From assembly GCF_007000325.2 (NCBI RefSeq), contig NZ_CP117268.1:806001-870000 (forward strand): a stretch of 64,000 nt of DNA. Reading direction: 5' to 3'. Shown here one piece after another: positions 16,142 through 25,067 of the stretch. How positions within the stretch are numbered: the stretch's first letter is position 1; every line of letters starts with the position of its first letter. The DNA is from Rhizobium rhododendri. Its GTDB lineage: Bacteria; Pseudomonadota; Alphaproteobacteria; Rhizobiales; Rhizobiaceae. The translations under genes and the position numbers were made by a program. Below the pieces are notes generated by a model. That model ran no database searches and had not been told where the DNA came from. It was given only the letters and a program-made list of their open reading frames with translations.

Positions 16142-17233
16142 TCAGAAGCTGGGAGACCAGCCGAGGCTTGGAGCCACAGTGTCCGTGAAGTCGGCGAGCA
16201 ACCGGATATTCTCTTGCAGGCCAAATGCCGGCGGCAGAAAAAGAATGACTTCATCGGCGGCGCTGAGGCCGGGATCGTTGTAGATCGCTTCGAGAACCTG
16301 GTTGGGGCCGCCGTGGAATACGGGGGAAATCTGTGTCCCAGGCGGCTGGTTGACGCGCTCGGTGGGCTGAAGTGCACCCTTGGGACGGGAGGCGGCAATG
16401 CCAAGCGTGCGCCGCTCCAGGTCGTAGGCGGCATATTTCTCCCGTAAGTCCGCGGTATTGCCGACGAGGATGGATGCGGCCACGATCACCGGTGGCGGCT
16501 CCGTTCCCCATATCTTGCGCCAGTGGGTGCGGTGAGCCGTGATGCTGCGCGCCTGATATTCGCTGAAGGTTTCGCCCTCCTCGTGGTCGTGGAGGACGGT
16601 GCCTGAGATCAGCCCGATACCGATTTCCGCAGCTTGCACTGCGGATGAAAAACTGCCCGAGCCCTGCCTGATGCGCGAACGCAGCGTCGCGCTGTGGGGC
16701 GTGACGCGCAGTTCGGCGCCTTCCGGCGCACCAAGGCCCGGCTCGGTAACGGTGTGCAGGATCTCGCCCGAAAGTGCGGCGAGAAAACGGGACTGGCGGC
16801 GCTTTGCCTCGGTGCGGGCGTCGGTATCGACCGTGCCGAATACGGCATCGAACGCGGCGTTCGCACCCGTCGAGATGGCAAGCTCTAGACGGCCATCGAT
16901 CAGCAGATCGGTCGTGGCCGCTGCCTCTGCAAGCAGGATCGGATCCTGGTAGCGCATGGGGATGACGGCCGAGCCAAGCGTGATATGGGATGTGTGCTGG
17001 CCGGTCGCGGCAAAAAACGGCAGCGGCGAGGAGAGATAGTGGTCGAAGTGCCTTTGGTAGGCCCAGCCGGACTGCAGGCCCAGTCGCTCGGCTGCCTTGA
17101 AGAGCTCGATCCCGTCGCGCAGTCCCTGTGCCGGGCCGGCGTTGTCGTTGAAAGACACCCTTGTGTTGAAGCCAAGCCGCTTCTTCGCCCGGAATGATGC
17201 TGGCAGAGTGCTGGAGGGCACGGTGATGTTCAT
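16142..17233 (-). CDS. LLM-class flavin-dependent oxidoreductase
   Basis: A 363-residue luciferase-like protein (LGFNTRVSFNDN, FKAAERLGLQSGWAYQRHFD, ITLGSAVIPMRYQDPILLAE, DGRLELAISTGAN). The start overlaps the stop of the ABC ATPase gene (ATGA at 17230-17233), so enzyme and transporter are cotranslated. This indicates that the monooxygenase acts on the compound the transporter brings in. The sequence is distant from SsuD; a role as a second C-S or C-N cleaving monooxygenase is inferred. The 168 bp up to the next gene (15974-16141) contain no ORF. Confidence 0.8.
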   Translation of the reverse strand: MNITVPSSTLPASFRAKKRLGFNTRVSFNDNAGPAQGLRDGIELFKAAERLGLQSGWAYQRHFDHYLSSPLPFFAATGQHTSHITLGSAVIPMRYQDPILLAEAAATTDLLIDGRLELAISTGANAAFDAVFGTVDTDARTEAKRRQSRFLAALSGEILHTVTEPGLGAPEGAELRVTPHSATLRSRIRQGSGSFSSAVQAAEIGIGLISGTVLHDHEEGETFSEYQARSITAHRTHWRKIWGTEPPPVIVAASILVGNTADLREKYAAYDLERRTLGIAASRPKGALQPTERVNQPPGTQISPVFHGGPNQVLEAIYNDPGLSAADEVILFLPPAFGLQENIRLLADFTDTVAPSLGWSPSF

Positions 17234-18960
17234 GCGATATTTTCCTTTTGGAAGGCCCGTCGCGGTTCCAGATGCGGCACCGGCACGATATTCGCAGCGC
17301 CCGACGGGATCGCTTCCAGCAGAGACACAGTGTAGGGCTGCTGGGGATTGTCGAAGATGTCGGCGACAGTCCCGTGTTCGACGATCCGCCCGCGCTGCAT
17401 GACCGAGACGGTGTGCGCGAGTTGGCGCACGAGGGCCAGGTCATGCGACACGAAGACATAGGTCAGGCCCAGCTTGGCCTGCAGCGAGAGCAGCACCTCG
17501 ACGATACCGGCCTGGACGCTGACGTCGAGTGCAGAGGTAGGCTCGTCAAGCACGATGACGTCCGGCTTCAGAACGAGCGCGCGGGCAATCGCCACACGTT
17601 GGCGTTGGCCACCTGAGAGCACACCTGGCTTGCGGGAAAGAAAGTCTTCGGCCAGCCCGACATCTTTCAGCGCTGCACGAACCCTGTCGCCCTGCTCCTT
17701 GCGTGTTCCAATCTTGAACCGGTCGAGCGGCTCACGAACCAGCTCCTCGACTTTCCAGGACGGGTCGAGCGACGTGAAGGGGTTCTGGTAGACGATCTGC
17801 AGATGGCGCCAAACAGAGCGCAGCGAAGCCTGAGTACGCCCCGTGAGTTCCTCGCCGGCCACTGAAATCTGACCGGTATCGGGCTGCTCCAGCCCCAGCA
17901 GCAGCCTGATCGTCGTTGTCTTGCCCGAGCCGGACTCGCCGACCAGCGCATGCGTGGTGCCGGCCGGAACGCTGAAGGAAACGTTATCGACAGCTGTCAC
18001 CACCTTGTTACCGACGGTGAAATTCTTCGTGACGGCGCTGACCTCGATCTTTGGCGAGTTGGCGCCGGCAGCCTTGAGCAGCCGGAAACCGGGGTCGCGC
18101 AGTGCGGCATACCGGTTTGGATTGAGGACAGGCACATCCGCGTGCAGTTTCTTCGTGTAAGCCGATGTCGGCGAGGAGAAGACGGCGGCGGTGCTGCCGG
18201 CCTCCTGCACGACGCCGTCCTTCAGCACCACCAGAGCATCGGTTCGCTCCGCGGCAATCGCCAGGTCGTGGGTGATCAGCAGCAGGCTCATGTCCAACTC
18301 GCGCTGCAGCCGTGAAAGCAGATCGAGGATCTTTTTCTGGATGGTGACATCAAGCGCGGATGTCGGCTCGTCGGCGATCAGCAGTGTTGGGCGAGGCAGA
18401 ACGGCCAGGCCTATCAGCACGCGCTGCAGCATGCCGCCGGACAGCTGATGCGGGTAGGAGTGAAAAACACGCTGTGGATTGTCGAGCCCGACCTGCGCAA
18501 AGGTATCGAGGACCAGAGCCTTGCGGATGGCCTTGTCAGGCTCATCGAGGAGGGCGGCCGCCTCCATCGCCTGGACACCGATCGTGCGCACCGGGTTCAG
18601 CGAATTGCCCGGATCCTGGGGAACGAAGCCGATGGCGCGCCCGCGCAATGGCTGAAAGCGACGTTCGGGCAGGCCGAGAATTTCCTGGCCTTCGAAAACG
18701 ATGCGGCCGCTGGCTCGCCCGCCATGGGGCAGCAGCCGGAGCACCGCACGCGCGATGGTCGATTTGCCCGAGCCGGATTCGCCAATGAGCGCAAGGCTCT
18801 TGCCGCGACCAAGTTCGAAACCGACGCTTGAGACGACCTCCTTTTGTCCGTAGGAAACCGAAAGCCCGACGGCCTGCAGCAGCTGAGTTGAACGCTTCAA
18901 CGTCAGCGGTGAGGCATCGGCACGGCTGTATGCTGCAGCTAGTCTGTCTTGCGGAGCCAT
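17230..18960 (-). CDS. Fused double ABC ATPase, dipeptide/oligopeptide type (DppDF-like)
   Basis: A 576-residue protein with two complete nucleotide-binding domains. Domain 1 has GESGSGKST, LSGGMLQRV and LLIADEPTSALD; domain 2 has GESGSGKTT, LSGGQRQRV and VIVLDEPTSALD. Each carries the H-loop (LLITHDLAIA, YVFVSHDLAL). The second domain is followed by the short oligopeptide-type tail (DNPQQPYTVSLLEAIP). The fused arrangement is like GsiA/YejF. The start overlaps the permease gene upstream by 22 bp. It powers import through the two permeases and the binding protein encoded just upstream. Confidence 0.9.
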   Translation of the reverse strand: MAPQDRLAAAYSRADASPLTLKRSTQLLQAVGLSVSYGQKEVVSSVGFELGRGKSLALIGESGSGKSTIARAVLRLLPHGGRASGRIVFEGQEILGLPERRFQPLRGRAIGFVPQDPGNSLNPVRTIGVQAMEAAALLDEPDKAIRKALVLDTFAQVGLDNPQRVFHSYPHQLSGGMLQRVLIGLAVLPRPTLLIADEPTSALDVTIQKKILDLLSRLQRELDMSLLLITHDLAIAAERTDALVVLKDGVVQEAGSTAAVFSSPTSAYTKKLHADVPVLNPNRYAALRDPGFRLLKAAGANSPKIEVSAVTKNFTVGNKVVTAVDNVSFSVPAGTTHALVGESGSGKTTTIRLLLGLEQPDTGQISVAGEELTGRTQASLRSVWRHLQIVYQNPFTSLDPSWKVEELVREPLDRFKIGTRKEQGDRVRAALKDVGLAEDFLSRKPGVLSGGQRQRVAIARALVLKPDVIVLDEPTSALDVSVQAGIVEVLLSLQAKLGLTYVFVSHDLALVRQLAHTVSVMQRGRIVEHGTVADIFDNPQQPYTVSLLEAIPSGAANIVPVPHLEPRRAFQKENIA

Positions 18961-19787
18961 CGGCTAATCCTGTTCATAGAGAGGACGGTCGCGATCGTGA
19001 CGAAGGCGGGCGCGTAGACCAGCCATGGCCATTTCAGGTAATCCTTGCCGATCGACACCAGCAGGCCCCAGTCCGAGGCAGGTGGCGGGTCGCCATATCC
19101 GAGAAAGGCAAGACCGGCGATCAGCATGATGGAATCGCCGAATTGCAGCACTGCCAGTGGGAAAACCGAACGCGAGGCATTTGGCAGCACATGGCGCCAG
19201 AGGATGTGCCAGCGCGAGCCGCCGAGGAGAAAAGATGCCTCGACGAAGGTCGCCTGGCGGGTCTTGATGACCTCCGACCGCGTGACACGGGCGAACATCG
19301 CCACGGCCGAGACGCCGGTGGCGATCGCGGCGTTGGTGGTGTCGAAGCCGATTGCGGTGACCACGATGACGGCGAGCAGGAATTTCGGTATCGCCAGCAG
19401 CACGTCGACCATGCGGGCGAGTAGGGTGTCCAGCCGGCCGCCGAAGAAGCCGCCAAGGAGCCCGATGAAACCACCGGCGAAAACGCCGATGACGACAGCG
19501 ATGAGCGCGCTCCTGACGGAAGAGGCTGCGCCATAGACAACACGCGTATAGAGGTCGCGACCCAGCTGGTCGGTTCCAAACCAGTGCGCGGCGCTTGGGC
19601 CAAGCAGCTTGTGGGCAGGCGTTCCGATGGCCGGGTTCTCGCTTGTGAACAGGCCGGGGGCGAGTGACCAGGCGAGCACCAGCGCGACGATTGCGAAGGA
19701 TAACACCACGGTCGCCGGCACCCGGATAGATGTCAGCCAAGCAGCCATGGTGAAACGTGGGCTGGAAATGCCGGAAACAAAGGTCAT
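18939..19787 (-). CDS. ABC permease, DppC-like
   Basis: A 282-residue inner-membrane protein with about six membrane helices. It carries the DppC N-terminal signature (HKLLGPSAAHWFGTDQLGRD) and the EAA loop (VIKTRQATFVEASFLLGGSR, then ILWRHVLPN). Its ATG overlaps the DppB-like gene stop (ATGA at 19784-19787). It forms the translocation pore with the DppB-like protein. Confidence 0.9.
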   Translation of the reverse strand: MTFVSGISSPRFTMAAWLTSIRVPATVVLSFAIVALVLAWSLAPGLFTSENPAIGTPAHKLLGPSAAHWFGTDQLGRDLYTRVVYGAASSVRSALIAVVIGVFAGGFIGLLGGFFGGRLDTLLARMVDVLLAIPKFLLAVIVVTAIGFDTTNAAIATGVSAVAMFARVTRSEVIKTRQATFVEASFLLGGSRWHILWRHVLPNASRSVFPLAVLQFGDSIMLIAGLAFLGYGDPPPASDWGLLVSIGKDYLKWPWLVYAPAFVTIATVLSMNRISRWLRKTD

Positions 19788-20794
19788 GATTTCACCGCTT
19801 GAGAAAGAACGGCCGAATTGTCGTCGGCGGTGACCGGCCGCCGCTCGGCAAAGCCGAGCAGTTTCACGCGGGGATCGAGCAGAGGGTAGGCAAGGTCGGC
19901 CAGCAGATTGACGACCACGAAGACCACTGCCGCCAGCGAGACGATTGCCTGCAGCACCGGCAGGTCCTGCGTGCTGACAGAGCGCTGCACAAGGCTGCCG
20001 ACGCCGTTGCGGCCGAACACCGCTTCGGTGATCAGCGAGCCGCCGAGCAGTTCGCCGATGGTCAGCGCGATGACGGTCACGACCGGCAGAGAGGAGGGCT
20101 TGAGCAGGTGCTTGGCAAAGAGCCGCATCTGGCTCAGACCACGGCTGCGGGCGACCGCGGCGTATTCTTGCCCGGCCTCGTGATCGAGGTTGGCGATGAG
20201 CACTTCCGCGATCTGCGCCGAGATGGGAATGCCGAGCGCAAGGGCTGCGAAGAAGGTCGCCCAGAAGCTGTCCGGCTTGATCACCCGGAAAAGACCCAGC
20301 TGGAAGCCGAAGATGTGGATCAGCACCAGGCCGATCACGAAATTGGGCACCGACAGGAACAGGGAAGGAAAGCCGCGCAGCAGCCCCTGGCCAAATTCCT
20401 TTCGAAGAAAGCGTGTTCCATAGGCAATGGTTATCGCTAGTAACAGCGCCACGACGAGACCGGTGAACGCAAGGATCAGCGTCGAGGGCAGCACATCGGC
20501 GATCAGGGTCGATACAGGCCGGTTGGTTCTCATCGAGATACCGAGGTCGCCAATGATGAAATGCGAGAAGGAGTTGGACAATTGCACCAGCACTGGTTTG
20601 TCCAGACCCTGGGCTACGATGATCTCCTGGATCTCGGCCTCGGTGAAGCCGTTCTGCGGGTTGCGCAGAACGTTGGTGATCGGGTCGCCCGGCAGGATGC
20701 TGACGACGATGAACGTAAAGACATAGGCCAGAAGGACGACGACAACGGCCTGGATGAGGCGCTTTCCAGCGTAATACAGGTAGGGGTTGGTCAT
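19784..20794 (-). CDS. ABC permease, DppB-like
   Basis: A 336-residue inner-membrane protein with the DppB features: an N-terminal transmembrane segment (KRLIQAVVVVLLAYVFTFIV), SILPGDPI, the long periplasmic loop and the EAA loop (EYAAVARSRGLSQMRLFAKH). The start at 20794 (MTNPYLYYAGKR) has AGGA at a good distance. An ATG three codons upstream (20803) lies almost on top of that motif and is less likely. It follows the binding-protein gene by 38 bp. Confidence 0.9.
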   Translation of the reverse strand: MTNPYLYYAGKRLIQAVVVVLLAYVFTFIVVSILPGDPITNVLRNPQNGFTEAEIQEIIVAQGLDKPVLVQLSNSFSHFIIGDLGISMRTNRPVSTLIADVLPSTLILAFTGLVVALLLAITIAYGTRFLRKEFGQGLLRGFPSLFLSVPNFVIGLVLIHIFGFQLGLFRVIKPDSFWATFFAALALGIPISAQIAEVLIANLDHEAGQEYAAVARSRGLSQMRLFAKHLLKPSSLPVVTVIALTIGELLGGSLITEAVFGRNGVGSLVQRSVSTQDLPVLQAIVSLAAVVFVVVNLLADLAYPLLDPRVKLLGFAERRPVTADDNSAVLSQAVKS

Positions 20795-20832
20795 GCCGAT
20801 CATATCCTCACGTTTATCCTTCGTGCTCTCGG

Positions 20833-22485
20833 CTATTCGCTCAGGGATGCCGTGTAGTAGCTGGCGTAGGCGATGCCATTGTACGTCTCGCCTTTCAGCT
20901 TCGGGCTTTGCACGTAGATGCGCTGGACCATCTGGGTGCGCGGGATGAAGTAGCCCTGCTCCAGAACGTATTGCTGCAGTTCTTCGAGGAGCGGCTTTCG
21001 GATTTCGACGGTGGCTGCACCCGCGATCTTGTCACGTAGATCGTTGAGCTTCGTGTCGCGCTCGTCGAGCGCAAACCAGTTCTCGCCGTTGTTGGCGTTG
21101 GTGAGGATGCTGGCGACTGTTCCCGCATCGATGAAGCTGCGCGTCACCTCGTAAGCCGGCACGGCCGGACCGCCGAATGCGACCTTCTGGCCGAAGGTGA
21201 CCACGTCGTAGGCGCGGATATCGACCTTCCAGCCGATCTTGCCGAGCTGCTGGGCGATCAGTTCGTCGATCGACTTCGATGTTGCGAGATAGGGGTTTGA
21301 ATAGAGTGTTAGGACCAGCGGCTTGCCGTCCTTTGCGCGGATGCCGTCGGCGCCCTTAACCCAACCGGCTTCGTCGAGGAGCTTTCCGGCTTGGTCCGGA
21401 TTGTAGGCCAGCAGCGCGCTCTGGTCGGTCGCGCCGGGCACGTTGCTCTGGATGAATGACGTCGCGAGCTTCCAGTCCGGCGTGTAGACGGTGTCGATGA
21501 TCTCCTGGCGATTGATGCCGGCCTGTAGAGCCTGGCGTACCTTCACGTCGTCGTAGGGTGCGAGCTTGGTGTTGACTGCCCAGCCGTTGACGAAGCCGAG
21601 GTAGCGCGGCGTTGAAACGGTGAAGCCATCCGCCTTGAGAGACTGAAGCTCCTGCGGCGAAGCGTTATAGGCAATTTCGGCCTGATCGGACTGGACGGCG
21701 GAAATCCGCAGCGATTGCTCGGATACCAGCTTGTAGGTGATCGAGTCGATATAGGCCGGGCCGCTGTGACCGACGGCGGCAGGTCCCCAGTTATAATCTT
21801 TGCGTTTCACCAGCTTGACGAAGTCACCTTCCTTCCAGGAGTCAACCACATAGGGACCGCTGCCTGACGTCTTGCTCAGGTCAGCCTGGTCGGTTGCCGG
21901 CTGCGCGATCGTCTTCGGAGAGATGAGGATCGAGCCGTGGTAGCCAAGGGTCGGGATGAAGCCGAGCGTCGGCTTCTTGAAAACGACCTTCACCGTGGCG
22001 GCGTCAACGACCTCGGAATGATCGTAGGTCTTGGGGAAGAGACCGATCGGGTTTATGCCTTCCTTCTTCCGGCCGGCGTACCAGATGTCAAGGTTGGCGA
22101 CGACAGCCGCTGCGTCGAGCGGGGTGCCGTCGGAGAAGGTCACGCCGCTCTTCAGGTGAAGTGTGAATTCGGTGGCCTTATCGTTCTGCTCCCATTTTTC
22201 GGCCAGCCATGGGCTCACCTTGCCTACAGCATCGACGTAGATGAGCTTGTCCGTCACATGACCCCAGATATGGCCCTGGAAGCTGGAAATCGCGCTATTA
22301 TTGGGAATCCAGGTGTCACCCAGCGAATCTATGAGGAAGGTGATGTCGCCGCCTTCACGCGGGCTTTCGGCGCCCAGAGTCGGGGTCAAGCCTACCGTCG
22401 CCACAAACGCAGTTGCTACCAGCGCGGACGTGCCGACAAGCAGACGACGTCGGGAAAGGGAAAAGAATGCGGAACGTTCGGTCAT
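20833..22485 (-). CDS. ABC substrate-binding protein, peptide/nickel family (SBP_bac_5)
   Basis: A 550-residue periplasmic protein. The N-terminus carries arginine-rich SLSRRRLLVG followed by a hydrophobic stretch and an AxA-type cleavage region (PTLGAE), consistent with Tat export or a plain signal peptide. The mature part has family-5 motifs (LVYVDAVGKVSPWLAEKWEQ-like opening, FTLHLKSGVTFSDGTPLDAA, VRQALQAGINRQEIID). It is the first gene of the transporter operon and has an AGGA ribosome binding site. The ligand is probably an organosulfur or peptide-like compound according to the neighbours. The shared promoter element lies 62 bp upstream. Confidence 0.88.
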   Translation of the reverse strand: MTERSAFFSLSRRRLLVGTSALVATAFVATVGLTPTLGAESPREGGDITFLIDSLGDTWIPNNSAISSFQGHIWGHVTDKLIYVDAVGKVSPWLAEKWEQNDKATEFTLHLKSGVTFSDGTPLDAAAVVANLDIWYAGRKKEGINPIGLFPKTYDHSEVVDAATVKVVFKKPTLGFIPTLGYHGSILISPKTIAQPATDQADLSKTSGSGPYVVDSWKEGDFVKLVKRKDYNWGPAAVGHSGPAYIDSITYKLVSEQSLRISAVQSDQAEIAYNASPQELQSLKADGFTVSTPRYLGFVNGWAVNTKLAPYDDVKVRQALQAGINRQEIIDTVYTPDWKLATSFIQSNVPGATDQSALLAYNPDQAGKLLDEAGWVKGADGIRAKDGKPLVLTLYSNPYLATSKSIDELIAQQLGKIGWKVDIRAYDVVTFGQKVAFGGPAVPAYEVTRSFIDAGTVASILTNANNGENWFALDERDTKLNDLRDKIAGAATVEIRKPLLEELQQYVLEQGYFIPRTQMVQRIYVQSPKLKGETYNGIAYASYYTASLSE

Positions 22486-22546
22486 ATCGTGTCCTGTATT
22501 TTTCCAAGCGGATCAATACGTTTAGAGTATGCAGGGCAGCTGACCG

Positions 22547-22598
22547 GAGAAAGACCAGTTGTTCTTTTTCTATCAATTTAATGGATTATTTTGTTCGG
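22547..22598 (-). promoter_or_regulatory. Shared sulfur-block promoter element, copy 1
   Basis: The core at 22547-22571 begins GAGAAAGAC and ends GTTGTTCTTTTTCT; it is identical to the core at 28613-28637 in 23 of 25 positions. A second matching block, TTTTGTTCGG at 22589-22598, repeats as TTTTGCTCGG near the other copy. AGAAA and TTTCT ends make the core partly symmetrical. It lies 62 bp upstream of the binding-protein gene start and is likely an activator or repressor site. Confidence 0.55.
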
Positions 22599-22705
22599 TT
22601 TCGAGGTGCGCAGGGGTCAGCTTTTTTCGGGCGCCGATATTGGCGGCGATCAGACCCACGGGACGGCAGCTTCAATCGATGGCAAGGAAGCGTGGGTGAT
22701 TGCTG

Positions 22706-25024
22706 TCAATCCCTCTTCATCTCGGGGCCATGAGCGCCATCGGTAAACTTCATTTCTTCGAATATTCGAACTGGGGGCGGGTCGCCGTGAAATCGTTCGA
22801 CTTGCACGCGGGTTATTTGCCCGGTCGAGCCCTGCGCCAATCTTGAGGTGCCGACATCATGTGTTAGAATGTTGGGATTGCCGTGCACGCACATGGCTTT
22901 GTCGGCGCTCCGGTCGTCCGGCTCGAACCACGCGCCGGTCGCAAGCTGCATAACGCCTTTCCGCAGGTCCTGGCTGAGGATCGCGGCGGCAAGGCAGCTG
23001 CCACGGTCATTGAACAGCCTCACGATGTCCCCATCGACGATGCTGCGCTCGGCAGCGTCGGCCGGGTGAATGCGGACCGGTTCACGGCTCTTGATCTTCG
23101 TCGAACGGCTGAAATCGCCGTAGTCGAGCTGGCTGTGCAGGCGATGATGCGGCTGGTTGCAAACGAGGTGCAGCGGATAGCGGTCGTCGCCTGCGTGCCG
23201 GGCCGGGTACCATCGCGGATGGCCGCGGCAATCGTCGTAGCCAAAGCCTTCGACAGTTTCAGAGAAGATCTCGATTCTACCCGAAGGCGTCGGCAGGGCC
23301 GATGCGAGCGGATCGTCGCGGAAGGCCCGCGCCGGACCGCCCACATCGGCTTCCAGCGGCAGGCGGATTTCTCCGCGATGCCAGAATTCCTCGAAGTCCG
23401 GAGCCTCGTGGCCGCCGGACGCCAGCGCCGTGCGGGTCGTCTCATACAGGAAGGCGAGCCATTGCCGCGACGATCGGTTTTCCGTGAAGGCCTCCGCCTT
23501 GCCGAGATGTGCCGCTATCGCGGCGAAGATCTCGTAGTCATCGCGCGACTCGCCCACCGGTTCGATCAGGCGCTTCATCGCCACCATCAGCGGATCACCG
23601 GCTGAAGCGCCGATATCCTCGCGCTCGAGTGTCGTCGTCGCCGGCAGGACAATGTCCGCGTGGCGGGCCGAGGCGGTCCACGCCGTCTCGTGCACGATGA
23701 TGGTTTCCGGCCGGCGAAAGGCCTCGCGCAGCCTGTTGAGATCCTGGTGATGGTGGAACGGATTTCCGCCTGCCCAGTAGACCAGTTTGGTATCGGGATA
23801 GTGCGCATCAATGCCGTTGTACTGAAATGCCTCGCCCGGATTGAGGAGCATGTCGGCAATTCGGGCGACGGGAATGAAATCCGCCACAGGATTGCGGAAC
23901 TGGTTGAAGGTCGGCAGCGGCACGGCCAGTTGCTGCTTGCCGTTGTTGCCCAGGGCGCCCAGCGAATAGGAGAAGCCGCCCCCGTCGAGGCCCATCTGGC
24001 CGAGCATCGCGGCCAGCACAATGCCCATCCAAACCGGCTGCTCGCCATAATCGGCTCTTTGGAGGGCGTGGGCAATCGTAATCAGTGTTCTTGCCCCCGC
24101 CATTGCCCGTGCCAGCTCTTCAATGACGCCTGCATCGATGCCGCAAATGGCAGACGCCCATCCAGGGCTTTTCCGTTGGCCATCGCTGCGGCCAAACAAA
24201 TAGTCCTCGAAGCACTCGTAACCGACGGCATAGCGATCAAGGAAGTCGCGGTCGTGCAGCCCTTCCGTGGCAAGCACATAGGCAAGGGCGAGCATTAGCG
24301 CGACATCGGTGCCCGGCGTGATGGACAGCCATTCCGCATTGGCTTCTAAGGGAAAGTCGTCTCGCAACGGACTGACGAGGACGAAACGCGCGCCGCGCGT
24401 GCTGGCGCCCATCAGCTTGTCACGCACGATGTGCTGACTGTTACCGCCGCCATGGACGTCCGAATTCTTAATGGCCATGCCGCCGAAGGCGACGATCAGT
24501 TCGCTGCTCCGCTCGATCGCGTCCCAGGTGACGCTCTTGCGGTCGAAGTGATCGTAGGGTCCGAGCACATGGGGGATGATCACCATTGCGGCGCCGGAGC
24601 TATAGGTGTTGACGGACCGGACATAGCCGCCGAGCACATTCAAGAAGCGATGGACCTGGCTCTGGGCATGATGGAAGCGGCCGGCACTCGACCAGCCGTA
24701 GGAACCGCCGAACACGGCCGTCGGGCCGAAGTCGCCATAGACCCGCTCGAGCTCAGCCGCGACGAGCTCGATTGCCCTCGCCCAGCTCACCTCGACATAG
24801 TCGTCGGCGCCACGGTCCTGCGCATTGCCCTTCTTGCCCTCCAGCCAACCGCGCCGCACGGCCGGACGTTTGATGCGCATCGGGCTGTCGGCGACAGCCG
24901 GCAGATTGCCAAGCAGAGGCGAGGGATGCGGGTCGGCCGGATGAGGTCGGATTTCAAGCGTGCCGTCGCGATAGCGCCCCGAAAAAGCGCCCCAATGAGA
25001 GCTGTGGGTTTGGAAGTCGTTCAT
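22706..25024 (-). CDS. Molybdopterin sulfoxide reductase, BisC/DMSO-reductase family
   Basis: A 772-residue protein related to biotin/methionine sulfoxide reductase BisC, TorA and DorA. Features: FGGSYGWSSAGRFHHAQSQV, VNTYSSGAAMVIIPHVLGPY (a serine near residue 142 sits where the family has its molybdenum ligand), YWAGGNPFHHHQDLNRL, VHETAWTASARHADIVLPAT and a C-terminal domain with HLVCNQPHHRLHSQLD. There is no N-terminal iron-sulfur motif and no signal peptide, so it should act in the cytoplasm like BisC. The start at 25024 has GAGG upstream; a further ATG at 25048 is possible. It should reduce an S-oxide or N-oxide to the thioether or amine. It lies 43 bp after the FAD oxidase gene. Confidence 0.85.
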   Translation of the reverse strand: MNDFQTHSSHWGAFSGRYRDGTLEIRPHPADPHPSPLLGNLPAVADSPMRIKRPAVRRGWLEGKKGNAQDRGADDYVEVSWARAIELVAAELERVYGDFGPTAVFGGSYGWSSAGRFHHAQSQVHRFLNVLGGYVRSVNTYSSGAAMVIIPHVLGPYDHFDRKSVTWDAIERSSELIVAFGGMAIKNSDVHGGGNSQHIVRDKLMGASTRGARFVLVSPLRDDFPLEANAEWLSITPGTDVALMLALAYVLATEGLHDRDFLDRYAVGYECFEDYLFGRSDGQRKSPGWASAICGIDAGVIEELARAMAGARTLITIAHALQRADYGEQPVWMGIVLAAMLGQMGLDGGGFSYSLGALGNNGKQQLAVPLPTFNQFRNPVADFIPVARIADMLLNPGEAFQYNGIDAHYPDTKLVYWAGGNPFHHHQDLNRLREAFRRPETIIVHETAWTASARHADIVLPATTTLEREDIGASAGDPLMVAMKRLIEPVGESRDDYEIFAAIAAHLGKAEAFTENRSSRQWLAFLYETTRTALASGGHEAPDFEEFWHRGEIRLPLEADVGGPARAFRDDPLASALPTPSGRIEIFSETVEGFGYDDCRGHPRWYPARHAGDDRYPLHLVCNQPHHRLHSQLDYGDFSRSTKIKSREPVRIHPADAAERSIVDGDIVRLFNDRGSCLAAAILSQDLRKGVMQLATGAWFEPDDRSADKAMCVHGNPNILTHDVGTSRLAQGSTGQITRVQVERFHGDPPPVRIFEEMKFTDGAHGPEMKRD

Positions 25025-25067
25025 CGGGAATACCTCTTCATTCTTCACGCAGCGGAGGCCAAGAAAC